Source: Longimicrobium sp. (GTDB taxonomy: Bacteria > Gemmatimonadota > Gemmatimonadetes > Longimicrobiales > Longimicrobiaceae). Taken from it: a DNA stretch of 64,000 nucleotides. The position numbers and the translations under genes were made by a program. The notes under the pieces are model-generated. The model made no database searches, was not told where the DNA came from, and saw only the letters and a program-made list of their open reading frames with translations. The number at the start of each line of letters is the position of its first letter. The stretch's first letter is position 1. This document shows, piece after piece, positions 51,425 to 59,516 of the stretch. The stretch lies in the NCBI RefSeq assembly GCF_036388275.1, contig NZ_DASVSF010000011.1:1-64000 (forward strand), given 5' to 3'.

Positions 51425-53218
51425 TCACCGCTGAGGCAGCGTGACACCGTCTCCCAGCCGGTGGAACGGCGGGAGGGAAACGGGAAGCCGCCCGCGGATG
51501 GGCACAGCGCCGAGCAGCGCTGCCGCGGCGGCGCCCTCCGTCGGCTCGCGGCTGTCCCAGGCCAGCAGGTAGGCGGGAACCGCGGGAAAGGCCTGCAGCA
51601 GGTACGGCGTTCCCAGCGACACCACGACCACGCGCGTGCCCCCCGCCGCCAGCCCCTGCACCCAGGCGCCGAAGGCGGATGAGATGGCCAGGGCGCGGTA
51701 CTGCACGGGCGCCACGGCCACGCTCACCACGACGGTATTCACGCCGGACGCCCGGGTGCGCAGCGCGGCGAACTGGGCGGCAGAGGTCGACGGCCCCACG
51801 CGAACGTGCTCGGCCGAGACCCCGCCCGCCGCCAGGGCACGGTGAATCTCGGCGCCGGACGGCCCGCGTCCGGTGCTGGTGTACGTGACGTGCAGCACGC
51901 GCGAGCCGCGGGCCAGCGGCACCACGCCGCCCTGGTTGCGCGCCAGCGTCAGCGAGCGCTCCGCAACCGAACGCGCCACCGCCCGGTGCTCCGCGCGCCC
52001 GGCGATCGCCCCCACGGCTGCAGCATCCACCCGCGCGCCGCGGTGCAGCCCCGCCGCGGCCTTGGCCATCAGCACCCGCCGCGCGGCCTCGTCGATCCGC
52101 GCGGCCGGGATGCGCCCCGACCGTACCGCCGCGACGATGCCGTCGATCACCCCCTCGTGGCCGGGCGGCTGCAGCAGCGCGTCGGCCCCGGCCAGCAGGG
52201 AGCGGATGCTCGCCTCGGTGACGGAGATCCCCTGCGTGGCGCCCGCCATGTTCAGTGCATCGGTGAACACGATTCCCTGAAAGCCCAGCTCTCCCCGCAG
52301 CACGCCGCCGATCATCCTCACCGACTGCGACGCAGGCGGCGCGCCTGCGCCCTCCACCCCGCGCGCCGCGATGTGCCCCGCCAGCACGCCGTCCATGCCG
52401 GCGCGAATGGCCGCGCGAAACGGCGGAAGCTCCACCCGCGTCAGCCGCGCCGCGTCCGCCTCCACCACCGCCAGCCCCACGTGCGAGTCGGCGTGCGTGT
52501 CGCCGTGCCCGGGAAAGTGCTTGCCGATGGTCAGCAGGCCGCCCTCGCGCGCGCCGGCCACCCACGCGGCGCCCATCCGAGACACCATCTCGGCCGACTC
52601 GCCGAAGGAGCGCACGTTGATGATGGGGTTGGCCGGGTTGACGTTCACGTCCAGCACGGGCCCCAGCGTGGCGTGGATGCCCACGGCGCGCGCCTCCACC
52701 GCCGTGACGCGCCCGGCCTGCCGCGCGAACGCCGTGTCGTCCGCCGCGCCGAACGCCATCGCGGGGGGCATGCGCGTGCCGCCCGGCGTCAGCCGCGTCC
52801 CCGGCCCCGTCTCCAGGTCCGAGACCACCAGCAGCGGCACCCCCGAACGGGCCTGCGCGGCGTTCAGCTTGGCGGCGGTGGCCTGCGGCGAGCCCGTGGA
52901 GATGATCAGCCCGCCGACGCCATCGCCCGCCACCCAGGTGCGGATGCGCTGCACCTCGCCGGGATTGGCCTCCAGCGACTGCCCGCTGATCCACGGAAAG
53001 ACGAGCTGCGCCACCCGCTGCCGTAGCGTCATTCCAGCGAGGGTGCGCTCCACCCACGCGCGCCCCGTCGTGTCCGTCTGCAGCGGAGGGACGGCGGGCG
53101 CCTCGCGCGCCGTCGGCGGCGCGCGGTCGTCCGCTTTCGCGCTGGCGCCCTCCGCGTCGCCCGCGGGTGAGCAGGCCGCGAGCGCCAGGAACAGGGACGC
53201 GAACCGGCAAAACAGCAT
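51425..53218 (-). CDS. nagZ: GH3 beta-N-acetylglucosaminidase (NagZ-like)
   Basis: A 597-residue lipoprotein (lipobox LAAC). The GH3 TIM barrel (about 55-400) contains the NagZ loop KHFPGHGDTHADSH near 233, whose His and Asp act in catalysis, and the nucleophile Asp in GIVFTDALNM near 318. A C-terminal alpha/beta GH3 domain (about 420-595) follows, longer than in cytoplasmic NagZ and typical of exported NagZ-like enzymes. It would release GlcNAc from muropeptides, leaving MurNAc ends for NamZ encoded 1.5 kb downstream. Confidence 0.92.
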   Translation of the reverse strand: MLFCRFASLFLALAACSPAGDAEGASAKADDRAPPTAREAPAVPPLQTDTTGRAWVERTLAGMTLRQRVAQLVFPWISGQSLEANPGEVQRIRTWVAGDGVGGLIISTGSPQATAAKLNAAQARSGVPLLVVSDLETGPGTRLTPGGTRMPPAMAFGAADDTAFARQAGRVTAVEARAVGIHATLGPVLDVNVNPANPIINVRSFGESAEMVSRMGAAWVAGAREGGLLTIGKHFPGHGDTHADSHVGLAVVEADAARLTRVELPPFRAAIRAGMDGVLAGHIAARGVEGAGAPPASQSVRMIGGVLRGELGFQGIVFTDALNMAGATQGISVTEASIRSLLAGADALLQPPGHEGVIDGIVAAVRSGRIPAARIDEAARRVLMAKAAAGLHRGARVDAAAVGAIAGRAEHRAVARSVAERSLTLARNQGGVVPLARGSRVLHVTYTSTGRGPSGAEIHRALAAGGVSAEHVRVGPSTSAAQFAALRTRASGVNTVVVSVAVAPVQYRALAISSAFGAWVQGLAAGGTRVVVVSLGTPYLLQAFPAVPAYLLAWDSREPTEGAAAAALLGAVPIRGRLPVSLPPFHRLGDGVTLPQR

Positions 53219-53425
53219 TCCGCTGATCACCACGTGCAGCACTCCGGGAACGGGACTCGATCGAGATGCGCCACGGCGGCGCTCACGAGTCGTATCATGC
53301 GAGCGGCAGGCCATGGCGCGAGTTCGAATCCAGACGCAGAAAACCTCCCGGGACTTCCGGGAGGTTCTCCAGGTCGAGAAACGTCACACCGAGGTTCGCC
53401 TGGCCGCCTGCGCATCCCCCGGGTG

Positions 53426-53483
53426 CCCCTCCCCCGACCCCTCCCCGCACGATACTGCTGTGCGGAGAGGGGAGCACTTCGAG
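53426..53483. repeat. Hairpin repeat R2
   Basis: Third copy of the element seen at 30142 and 41459: CCTCCCCGCACG, ATACTGCTGTGCGG, then AGAGGGGAGCACTTCGAG. It separates nagZ from the DinB-family gene. Confidence 0.7.
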
Positions 53484-53499
53484 TGCAGGGCGCGCGGTT

Positions 53500-54003
53500 C
53501 TACGCCATTGCGGGGATGCCCATCGCCGCCCATTCCTCGGCCGCCGGGCCGTAGCATCCGGGCACCGTGAGCCCGGCCTGGCGCATCAGGACCGTCATCT
53601 GGCCGCGGTGATGGGCCTGGTGAAGCAGCAGCACGCTCAGCACCAGCCCGCGCTTCCACTGCTGGCCGTACATCGGCACCTCTTCGTCCAGCATGTCGTC
53701 CGCCCACCCGGCGGTAACGGCCGGACCGACCGAAGCCGCCGCGCCCTCGTACGCCGCCACGATCTCCGCGGCGGACGCAGGCGTCTCGGACAGCGGAACC
53801 GGCCCGGTGACGCCGTGCAGCCCGGCGTGCTCCATCATCTCCGGCAGCGTTTCCGTCACGTGCCACGCCAGCCGCCCCAGCGAGCGCCCCTCGGGCACGA
53901 TGCGCTGCGCCAGCGACTCGTCCGTCAACGCGCGCAGCACCTTGAGCGTAGTCTGCGCATCGTGCTCCCAGTCCTTCACGAAATCGTCGATTCGCCTGTA
54001 CAT
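53500..54003 (-). CDS. DinB-family putative metal-dependent hydrolase
   Basis: A 167-residue four-helix-bundle protein with the DinB metal triad: LAWHVTETL near 47-55 (His) and LLHQAHHRGQM near 126-136 (His-x3-His). These proteins bind a divalent metal and are often thiol transferases (bacillithiol/mycothiol related) or of unknown role. Stand-alone gene. Confidence 0.87.
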   Translation of the reverse strand: MYRRIDDFVKDWEHDAQTTLKVLRALTDESLAQRIVPEGRSLGRLAWHVTETLPEMMEHAGLHGVTGPVPLSETPASAAEIVAAYEGAAASVGPAVTAGWADDMLDEEVPMYGQQWKRGLVLSVLLLHQAHHRGQMTVLMRQAGLTVPGCYGPAAEEWAAMGIPAMA

Positions 54004-54143
54004 GCCCCTCCAGCCGTGAGGTGTGAACCGGCTCCCCGTAGTGACTTTCCCTGCTGTCGTCAGGGGTGTCAGCCCTTGGGGGGAGCTACCGCGCGAGCTT
54101 CACTTTACCGGGCGCGCATCGAACTCGCATCCCACACGCCAGC

Positions 54144-54199
54144 AAGCCAGTCCGCGCAGGCGGACTTCGTGTGTTCGTTGCCGCGGATTCATTCGCCCC
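54144..54199. repeat. Intergenic repeat R4
   Basis: AAGCCAGTCCGCGCAGGCGG followed by ACTTCGTGTGTTCGTTGCCG and CGGATTCATTCGCCCC, a slightly diverged copy of 48353-48408. Confidence 0.75.
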
Positions 54200-54261
54200 A
54201 GCGAGGCCGGATGAGCATCGACCGTCGAGCCGTGCCCAGCCTCGAATCTTCCTCGCGGTGG

Positions 54262-54759
54262 CTACTCGAGCGTAATCAATGTGGCGCCCTTGTCCACCGT
54301 CTGCCCCGGCTGCACGGCGATGCTGGCCACGACGCCGTCCGCGGGCGCCTTGAGCTCGTTCTCCATCTTCATCGCCTCCACCACTACGACACCCTGCCCG
54401 GCGCGGACCGCGTCGCCCACGGCCACCTCGATCTTTAGCACCAGCCCCGGCATCGGCGCGACGATGGTCTTGTCGGCCACGTCGTCCACAGTGCCCGTCA
54501 TCTCGCGGATGGCGCGGGTGCGCTCGTCCACGGCGTCAGCGGTAAAGCGCTCGGCGCCGGTCGCCAGGATCCAACGCCCCTTTCGATCCCCCGCCTGTAC
54601 GGCGAACGGATAGGAGCGTCCACCGGCCAGCAGGTGGCGGGTTCGGGTGCCCGGAAGCGTGGAAAGCTGGGCCTCGACGGGCGTGCCGTCCACCACGGGC
54701 GTGGGGCCGGTCAGGTCCACTTCCACTTCGCGTCCGGCGATGGTTACGAAATAGCGCAT
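54262..54759 (-). CDS. Biotin carboxyl carrier protein of acyl-CoA carboxylase
   Basis: A 165-residue protein whose C-terminal 75 residues are a biotinyl domain: IVAPMPGLVLKIEVAVGD, then VVEAMKMENELKAP with the biotin-accepting Lys, ending in VDKGATLITLE. The N-terminal half is the small beta-rich domain seen in carrier proteins of acyl-CoA (propionyl/acetyl) carboxylases. It is the last gene of a coupled unit with the biotin carboxylase; the carboxyltransferase is at 62412. Confidence 0.93.
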   Translation of the reverse strand: MRYFVTIAGREVEVDLTGPTPVVDGTPVEAQLSTLPGTRTRHLLAGGRSYPFAVQAGDRKGRWILATGAERFTADAVDERTRAIREMTGTVDDVADKTIVAPMPGLVLKIEVAVGDAVRAGQGVVVVEAMKMENELKAPADGVVASIAVQPGQTVDKGATLITLE

Positions 54760-54760
54760 G

Positions 54761-56116
54761 TCAGGCTCGGTTGTGCGTAAGGCTAACCACAGTTTCCACG
54801 TGCGCGGTCTGCGGGAACAGGTCGAACGAGCGAATGCCTTCGAGCGAGTACGCTCCGCCCATCCGCTTCAGGTCGCGCGCCAGCGTGGCCGGGTTGCACG
54901 AGATGTAGACGATCCGCGCCGCCGGTTGGGCCGCGAGCGCCTCCGCCGCCTCCGCCGCGATGCCGGCCCGTGGCGGGTTCAGGATCACCAAGTCCGCCGG
55001 CAGGTGCTCGGCGAGCACGTCTTCCACCGGCGCGGTAATGAACACGGCCCCCTCCGGCGCGCTCCGCCGCGCCTCGGCCACGGCGTCGGGGTCCAGCTCG
55101 ATCCCCGTCACGCTGGCCCCCGCGCGCGCCAGCCGCCGCGCGTGCAGGCCGATGCCGCAGTACGCATCCACCACGCGCAGCCCCGCAGCGTCGCCGATCA
55201 CCGACATCACGTGCTGCTCCAGCAGGGCCGCGGCCGCGCGGTTCACCTGCAGGAACGCCGCGCCGCTCAGCTCCACCGTCTCGTCGCCCCACGTCTCCGG
55301 CAGCCCCGGCGCGCCCGCGATCAGGTCGGGCACGGCCTCGCCCGGGCGATGGTAGACGCTGACCAGGCGGGGGACCAGGTCGATCAATTCCTGCGGCCGG
55401 CCCGGGGCGAATCCGCCCTCCACCAGCAGCGACACCTGACCCGCGGACGAGGCGCGCAGCGTCAGCCGAAGCTGCTGCCCCGAGGGCAGGCGGCGCGCGT
55501 CGGGGCCCCAGTTGCGGCGGATGCCGTCCCACACGCGGGCGATCGGCTCTTCGAAGAGCAGGCAGCCGCCATCCAGGTCCACGATCTCGTCCGGGTCGCC
55601 CAGCGCGTGAAAGCCCGCCAGCACGCGCCCGTGCTCCGTGCGCCGCAGCGCAAACGACACGCGGTTGCGATAGCGGTGCTCGTTCGGGGAGGGGACGACC
55701 TCCGGCGCCTCCACCGCCAGCCCGCCGATCCGCGTGAGCGCGTCCGCCACGATGCGCGACTTGGCGCGAAGCTGCGCATCGTACGTCAGGTGCTCCAGCG
55801 TGCAGCCACCACAGCGCTCGTAGAACGCGCAGGGCGCCTCCCGCCGCTCGGGCGACGGCTCGATCACACGCAGCAGCCTCCCCCGCGTCCACCGCTCCTT
55901 TCGCTCCACCAGCGCCACCTCGGCCAGGTCGCCGGGCGCGGTGCGATGAACGAAGGTCACGCGACCGTCCGGCAACCTGCCCACGCCCTCGCCGCCCGCC
56001 GCGATCGAGTCGATCCGAACCGTCGCCGTGGGCGGAGGCCGGCGCGGCCCCTGCCCCGTCCCTCGTCCGCGTCCTCCCTGCCCGCCGCCGGGGCGGCGGG
56101 GACCGCGGTCGCTCAA
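54761..56116 (-). CDS. TrmA/RlmD-type RNA m5U methyltransferase
   Basis: A 451-residue SAM-dependent RNA uracil-5-methyltransferase. It has a short basic N-terminus, a TRAM domain (about 27-85), an iron-sulfur Cys cluster CAFYERCGGC near 97-106 with a later Cys in GGCLLFEE, and the catalytic domain with DAYCGIGLHARRLA, LNPPRAG and VYISCNPATLARDL (nucleophilic Cys). The best start is a TTG in a four-base overlap (TTGA) with the biotin carboxylase stop. Its insertion between two acyl-CoA carboxylase genes is odd. Target RNA (tRNA or 23S) cannot be decided. Confidence 0.9.
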   Translation of the reverse strand: MSDRGPRRPGGGQGGRGRGTGQGPRRPPPTATVRIDSIAAGGEGVGRLPDGRVTFVHRTAPGDLAEVALVERKERWTRGRLLRVIEPSPERREAPCAFYERCGGCTLEHLTYDAQLRAKSRIVADALTRIGGLAVEAPEVVPSPNEHRYRNRVSFALRRTEHGRVLAGFHALGDPDEIVDLDGGCLLFEEPIARVWDGIRRNWGPDARRLPSGQQLRLTLRASSAGQVSLLVEGGFAPGRPQELIDLVPRLVSVYHRPGEAVPDLIAGAPGLPETWGDETVELSGAAFLQVNRAAAALLEQHVMSVIGDAAGLRVVDAYCGIGLHARRLARAGASVTGIELDPDAVAEARRSAPEGAVFITAPVEDVLAEHLPADLVILNPPRAGIAAEAAEALAAQPAARIVYISCNPATLARDLKRMGGAYSLEGIRSFDLFPQTAHVETVVSLTHNRA

Positions 56117-57618
56117 CGCCCTCTCCAGCCGCCGGTGTTCCCGCGCCAGGCGCTGCCGCCCGTGCTGGCAGTGGCGGGCTGCGTGCGCGGCATGGCGCGG
56201 TGCGTCCGCCGCTCCTCCTCCAGCAGCGCGGCGGCAAGCGCGGCCATGCGCACCGTCTGCTCGTCGGGCTCGGCGGCGAGCAGGTCTTCGTGGTTCTCCA
56301 GGTACTTGATGGTCAGGCGCCCGGCGCGGAAGTCCGGCTCGTCCATCACCCGCAGGTGAAAGGGCACGCTGGTGTCCACGCCCTCCACGCGCAGCTCCTG
56401 CAGCGCCCGCTTCATCCGGTCGATCGCCTCGATGCGCGTGGGGGCGTGCACGATCAGCTTGGCGAGCATGGGATCGTAGAACAGCCCCACCTCCACCCCG
56501 GGCGTGATGCCGCCGTCCCAGCGCACGCCGGGGCCGGAGGGGATCAGCAGGTTCTGAATGCGCCCGGTGGACGGCAGGAACGAGTTCGACGGATCTTCCG
56601 AGGTGATGCGGCATTCGATGGCGTGCCCCTCGAACGTGATGTCGTCCTGCGTGTAGGGCAGCTTTTCGCCCGCGGCGATGCGGATCTGCCACTGCACCAG
56701 GTCGATGCCCGTCACAAGCTCGGTGACGGGGTGCTCCACCTGGATGCGCGTGTTCATCTCCAGGAAGTAGAACTCGCCATCCTGGTACAGGCACTCCACG
56801 GTGCCCGCGCCCTCGTAGTTCACCGCCCGCGCCGCGGCGACGGCCATGGCGCCCATCGCGGAGCGCTCCTCCGGCGTCAGCACGGCCGAGGGCGCCTCTT
56901 CGATGAGCTTCTGGTGGCGGCGCTGGATGCTGCACTCGCGCTCGCCCAGGTGCAGCGTGTTGCCGTGGCGGTCGGCCAGCAGCTGGATCTCGATGTGGCG
57001 CGGCCCCTCCAGGAACTTCTCCACGTATACCGACCGGTCGCCGAACGCCGCCTGGGCCTCGTTGCCGGCGGATTCGAAGGCGCGCTCGATCTCGTCCTCG
57101 CCGCGGACGATCCTCATCCCCTTGCCGCCGCCGCCCGCCGCGGCCTTCAGCAGCACGGGATAGCCGATCTCGCCGGCCACGCGCCGCGCTTCGGCCGCGT
57201 CCACGAGCGCGTCCTTGGTGCCGGGCACCACGGGCACACCGGCCGCGATCACCCGCCGCCGCGCCGCCGTCTTGTCGCCCATCTCCGTCACCGCCTCGGG
57301 CGACGGGCCGATGAAGACGAGCCCCGCGTCGCGCACGGCCTGGATGAAGTGGGCGCGCTCGGAAAGGAAGCCGTAGCCGGGGTGGATGGCCTCGGCGCCG
57401 GAGCGCTTGGCGACGTCGATGAGCACGTCGACCTTCAGATAGCTCTGCGCGCTGGGCGCCGGGCCGATCAGGTACGCCTCGTCGGCGGCCAGCACGTGGG
57501 GCGCCAGGCGGTCGGCCTCGGAGTACACGGCAACGGCCTGCACCCCCAGCTCGTGCGCCGCGCGGATGACGCGGAGCGCGATCTCTCCGCGGTTGGCTAC
57601 CAGGATCTTCTTGAACAC
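56113..57618 (-). CDS. accC: Biotin carboxylase of acyl-CoA carboxylase
   Basis: ATP-grasp biotin carboxylase, 501 residues. Landmarks: VANRGEIALRVIRAA at the start, PGYGFLSERA near 80, LLKAAAGGGGKGMRIV near 157-172 (ATP loop), ERECSIQRRHQKLIEEAPS near 229 and EMNTRIQVEHPVTE near 288. The last 40 residues form an unusual basic, Gly/Thr-rich tail. It starts with GTG and overlaps the methyltransferase gene. It acts with the carrier protein at 54262 and probably the carboxyltransferase at 62412. Confidence 0.95.
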   Translation of the reverse strand: MFKKILVANRGEIALRVIRAAHELGVQAVAVYSEADRLAPHVLAADEAYLIGPAPSAQSYLKVDVLIDVAKRSGAEAIHPGYGFLSERAHFIQAVRDAGLVFIGPSPEAVTEMGDKTAARRRVIAAGVPVVPGTKDALVDAAEARRVAGEIGYPVLLKAAAGGGGKGMRIVRGEDEIERAFESAGNEAQAAFGDRSVYVEKFLEGPRHIEIQLLADRHGNTLHLGERECSIQRRHQKLIEEAPSAVLTPEERSAMGAMAVAAARAVNYEGAGTVECLYQDGEFYFLEMNTRIQVEHPVTELVTGIDLVQWQIRIAAGEKLPYTQDDITFEGHAIECRITSEDPSNSFLPSTGRIQNLLIPSGPGVRWDGGITPGVEVGLFYDPMLAKLIVHAPTRIEAIDRMKRALQELRVEGVDTSVPFHLRVMDEPDFRAGRLTIKYLENHEDLLAAEPDEQTVRMAALAAALLEEERRTHRAMPRTQPATASTGGSAWRGNTGGWRGR

Positions 57619-57739
57619 GCTGCCTCAGGCGTACACGTCCAAATCGCCGCGCCGGCTCGTTCCCGGCGGAAGGCCACCAAACTACAACCGGCCCGCCAAG
57701 TTGGCGAGCCGGAGTGTCGGAGGAGATCTCCGTGTCGGA

Positions 57740-58105
57740 TCACATCGGAAGATTTAGGAACTCATCTAGCAGTGAGTCGACCTTGCGCTTCTCGACCCGC
57801 TGTTTGACAGCCGCAAACAAATCATCGATGCTTGGCATCTTCGGAAAACTATACAGGGTACGTTCACCCGTATCGACAATCTCAAGACGTGTGTTGCCCG
57901 ATCCTCCCGGTTTCACAAACGCCACAATCAGTGGCTCCGGACCGATGAGCACAAAGCTTTTGTCAGTGTACGTTGTCTTGAACCGCTCCTGTACACCCCC
58001 AAGAGCGGTTAGAGGCTCTATTCGCCTCCAGTCTAGACGCCCGTCTTGTGTCAGCTTGTTCAGCTTCAAGACGACTTCGTTAACCTTGGGATCAACGATT
58101 GGCAT
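57740..58105 (-). CDS. Small protein of an accessory two-gene module
   Basis: A 121-residue protein starting MPIVDPKVNEVVLKLNKLTQ, with an excellent GGGAGG ribosome site six bases before the ATG. It then has DGRLDWRRI, a beta-rich core with FKTTYTDKSFVLIG, and helices ending LLDEFLNLPM. I recall a family of small proteins with this 'helix, GxLxW, FxTxYxGKxF' pattern but cannot name it. The reading frame runs on upstream without a stop, yet the upstream part is another gene read in the wrong frame. The local GC is visibly lower than in neighbours, suggesting acquisition. Confidence 0.7.
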   Translation of the reverse strand: MPIVDPKVNEVVLKLNKLTQDGRLDWRRIEPLTALGGVQERFKTTYTDKSFVLIGPEPLIVAFVKPGGSGNTRLEIVDTGERTLYSFPKMPSIDDLFAAVKQRVEKRKVDSLLDEFLNLPM

Positions 58106-58106
58106 A

Positions 58107-58555
58107 TCAGGCCTCCCAGCTTCTATCAGCCAAGATGTTACGGATCTCCACGCCGAGTGCGGAGAGGCGAGTATAGACGAGCCACACCCCTTCCCGCTCC
58201 ATGGCGTTCGTTCCAAAGTTGCCCCTATGAGTACGCTTACCTCGTCCACTGAGGCCTGTTGCGACACAGGAAGCTTATCGCGCAAGCTCTTGAGGTTCGC
58301 TTGGCATTGTGTCAACTCGTTGGCGATCTCATCCCCTGACGTCGGCAAGTCTCCAAGCAACGCGCTGATCCGGGATGCGTGCGCGGCTACGGTTTTGAGT
58401 AGTTCGGGAACCCGGCCGAGGAAGATGTAGTGAGATTGAAGGCGTCGCGCATCCCTCAGTACTTTCAACGTGAGGATCAGGCCGACAACAGTGGCCAAAG
58501 TACCACCAAGATTAATCCAATCGAGCAAATCAAGGCGTTCGGCTGTCTGGAACAT
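58107..58555 (-). pseudogene. Frameshifted membrane protein, partner of the small gene
   Basis: From the ATG at 58555 the frame encodes one membrane helix (INLGGTLATVVGLILTLKVL) and a cytoplasmic helical region with LGRVPELLKTVAAHASRISA and LRDKLPVSQQ. Near 58195-58205 the sense is lost; the next frame (one base missing) continues MEREGVWLVYTRLSALGVEI then RNILADRSWEA and stops two bases before the ATG of the small gene. Protein-like sequence switching frames at one point is best explained by a one-base deletion or a sequencing error. If restored, the product is about 150 residues. Confidence 0.65.
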
Positions 58556-58696
58556 AAGCACCACTGACTCGATTCATTTGATTTCTTACGCTGCCTTGCT
58601 CCGCTCAATTCTATGTATCGCGGGTCGGGCGCGAAAGCTGAAGCTCCGAAGCATCCATCGCATGCTGGCCGAGCGGTGAGCGACCACCCTTATCTA

Positions 58697-59137
58697 TTAG
58701 TCATCGAACAGCCGGATCTGTATCCCCTCCGCTGCCACGCGCCGAAGCTTCCGGTCATTCGTAACAAGCCAGCCGGCGCGCGCGTGCAAGGCGGTGGCAG
58801 CGTGCACCGCATCGGGAGTGTGCAATCCGTACAGCCCCCGCAAGCGGGCCGCTCGTTCCGCGATACGAGGTGAGACCGGCACGAACTCAAGGTCCCGCTG
58901 GCTCTGGAGCGTTGCCGAAATCACATTCGCCTTTGCTGTGTCCCCGCTCTTGTAGTACGGCACGAGGAGTTCCGCGAGCACCAGCGTTGACGCGATGGGC
59001 GTGATCTCGCCCGTTTTAGCCCGATCGAAGAGACTCCGGGCCGCGGGGAAGTACGCCGGATCTTTGTCGATCAGGTAGATGAAGGCCGGTGAGTCGATCA
59101 GGACGACCGCGCCGGTGGGGATATCCTCCAGCTTCAA
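58697..59137 (-). CDS. vapC: PIN-domain toxin VapC
   Basis: A 146-residue PIN ribonuclease. The acidic active-site residues are visible in VLIDSPAFIYLID near 13-25 (Asp), VLAELLVPYY near 53 (Glu), HTPDAVHAATAL near 106 (Asp) and LVTNDRKLRRV near 124 (Asp). It overlaps the antitoxin gene by ATGA, the normal vapBC arrangement. VapC toxins cut tRNA or rRNA when VapB is degraded. Confidence 0.92.
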   Translation of the reverse strand: MKLEDIPTGAVVLIDSPAFIYLIDKDPAYFPAARSLFDRAKTGEITPIASTLVLAELLVPYYKSGDTAKANVISATLQSQRDLEFVPVSPRIAERAARLRGLYGLHTPDAVHAATALHARAGWLVTNDRKLRRVAAEGIQIRLFDD

Positions 59138-59370
59138 CGATCCCCCTCCTCCCGATCACGCAGGAGTTGCTCCGCATAGCCACGCAGCTCATTGCCACCG
59201 ACCGCCACGAGCTGGTCGACCCACGAGGTATCCTGGGCTTTACGAAGAAGGTACGACCCGTCGAGATGCGGCTCGAACCGCACTCGGTCGCCGGGTTCGA
59301 GGCCCATATCCTTCCGCACGGATGCCGGGACGACGATCTGCGATTTGCTGCTCAGCTTGGACTCGCGCAT
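59134..59370 (-). CDS. vapB: AbrB-like antitoxin VapB
   Basis: A 78-residue protein with an N-terminal SpoVT/AbrB swapped-hairpin DNA-binding domain (ESKLSSKSQIVVPASVRKDM, then LEPGDRVRFEP) and a C-terminal helical toxin-binding tail. Preceded by GGAGGG. It would repress its own promoter, where TTTAC/GTAAA inverted half-sites are present, and neutralise VapC. Confidence 0.92.
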   Translation of the reverse strand: MRESKLSSKSQIVVPASVRKDMGLEPGDRVRFEPHLDGSYLLRKAQDTSWVDQLVAVGGNELRGYAEQLLRDREEGDR

Positions 59371-59387
59371 GTTCCCTCCACGAAGAC

Positions 59388-59428
59388 GCTTTACCTGAAA
59401 GTAAAACCCTCCTGTCCGAACGTAAAGC
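59388..59428. promoter_or_regulatory. Candidate VapB operator
   Basis: TTTAC at 59390-59394 faces GTAAA at 59401-59405, and a further GTAAAGC at 59422-59428 mirrors GCTTTAC at 59388-59394. These inverted half-sites lie 18-58 bases before vapB and in the divergent gap toward the serine hydrolase, the usual place for autoregulation of vapBC. Confidence 0.45.
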
Positions 59429-59516
59429 ACCTCGCGGCTACTTGCCCTTGCCGGGGACGCGCGTGTATAGGAAGAAGCGAAACGTGTTGCAGCTAAATCC
59501 CGAGCAGGAACCAGCC

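Noticed and set aside
57740..58564. A single 274-residue protein
   Set aside because: The middle part (GCGSSILASPHSAWRS) is not protein-like, the adjacent frame is, and a strong ribosome site starts a separate gene at 58105.
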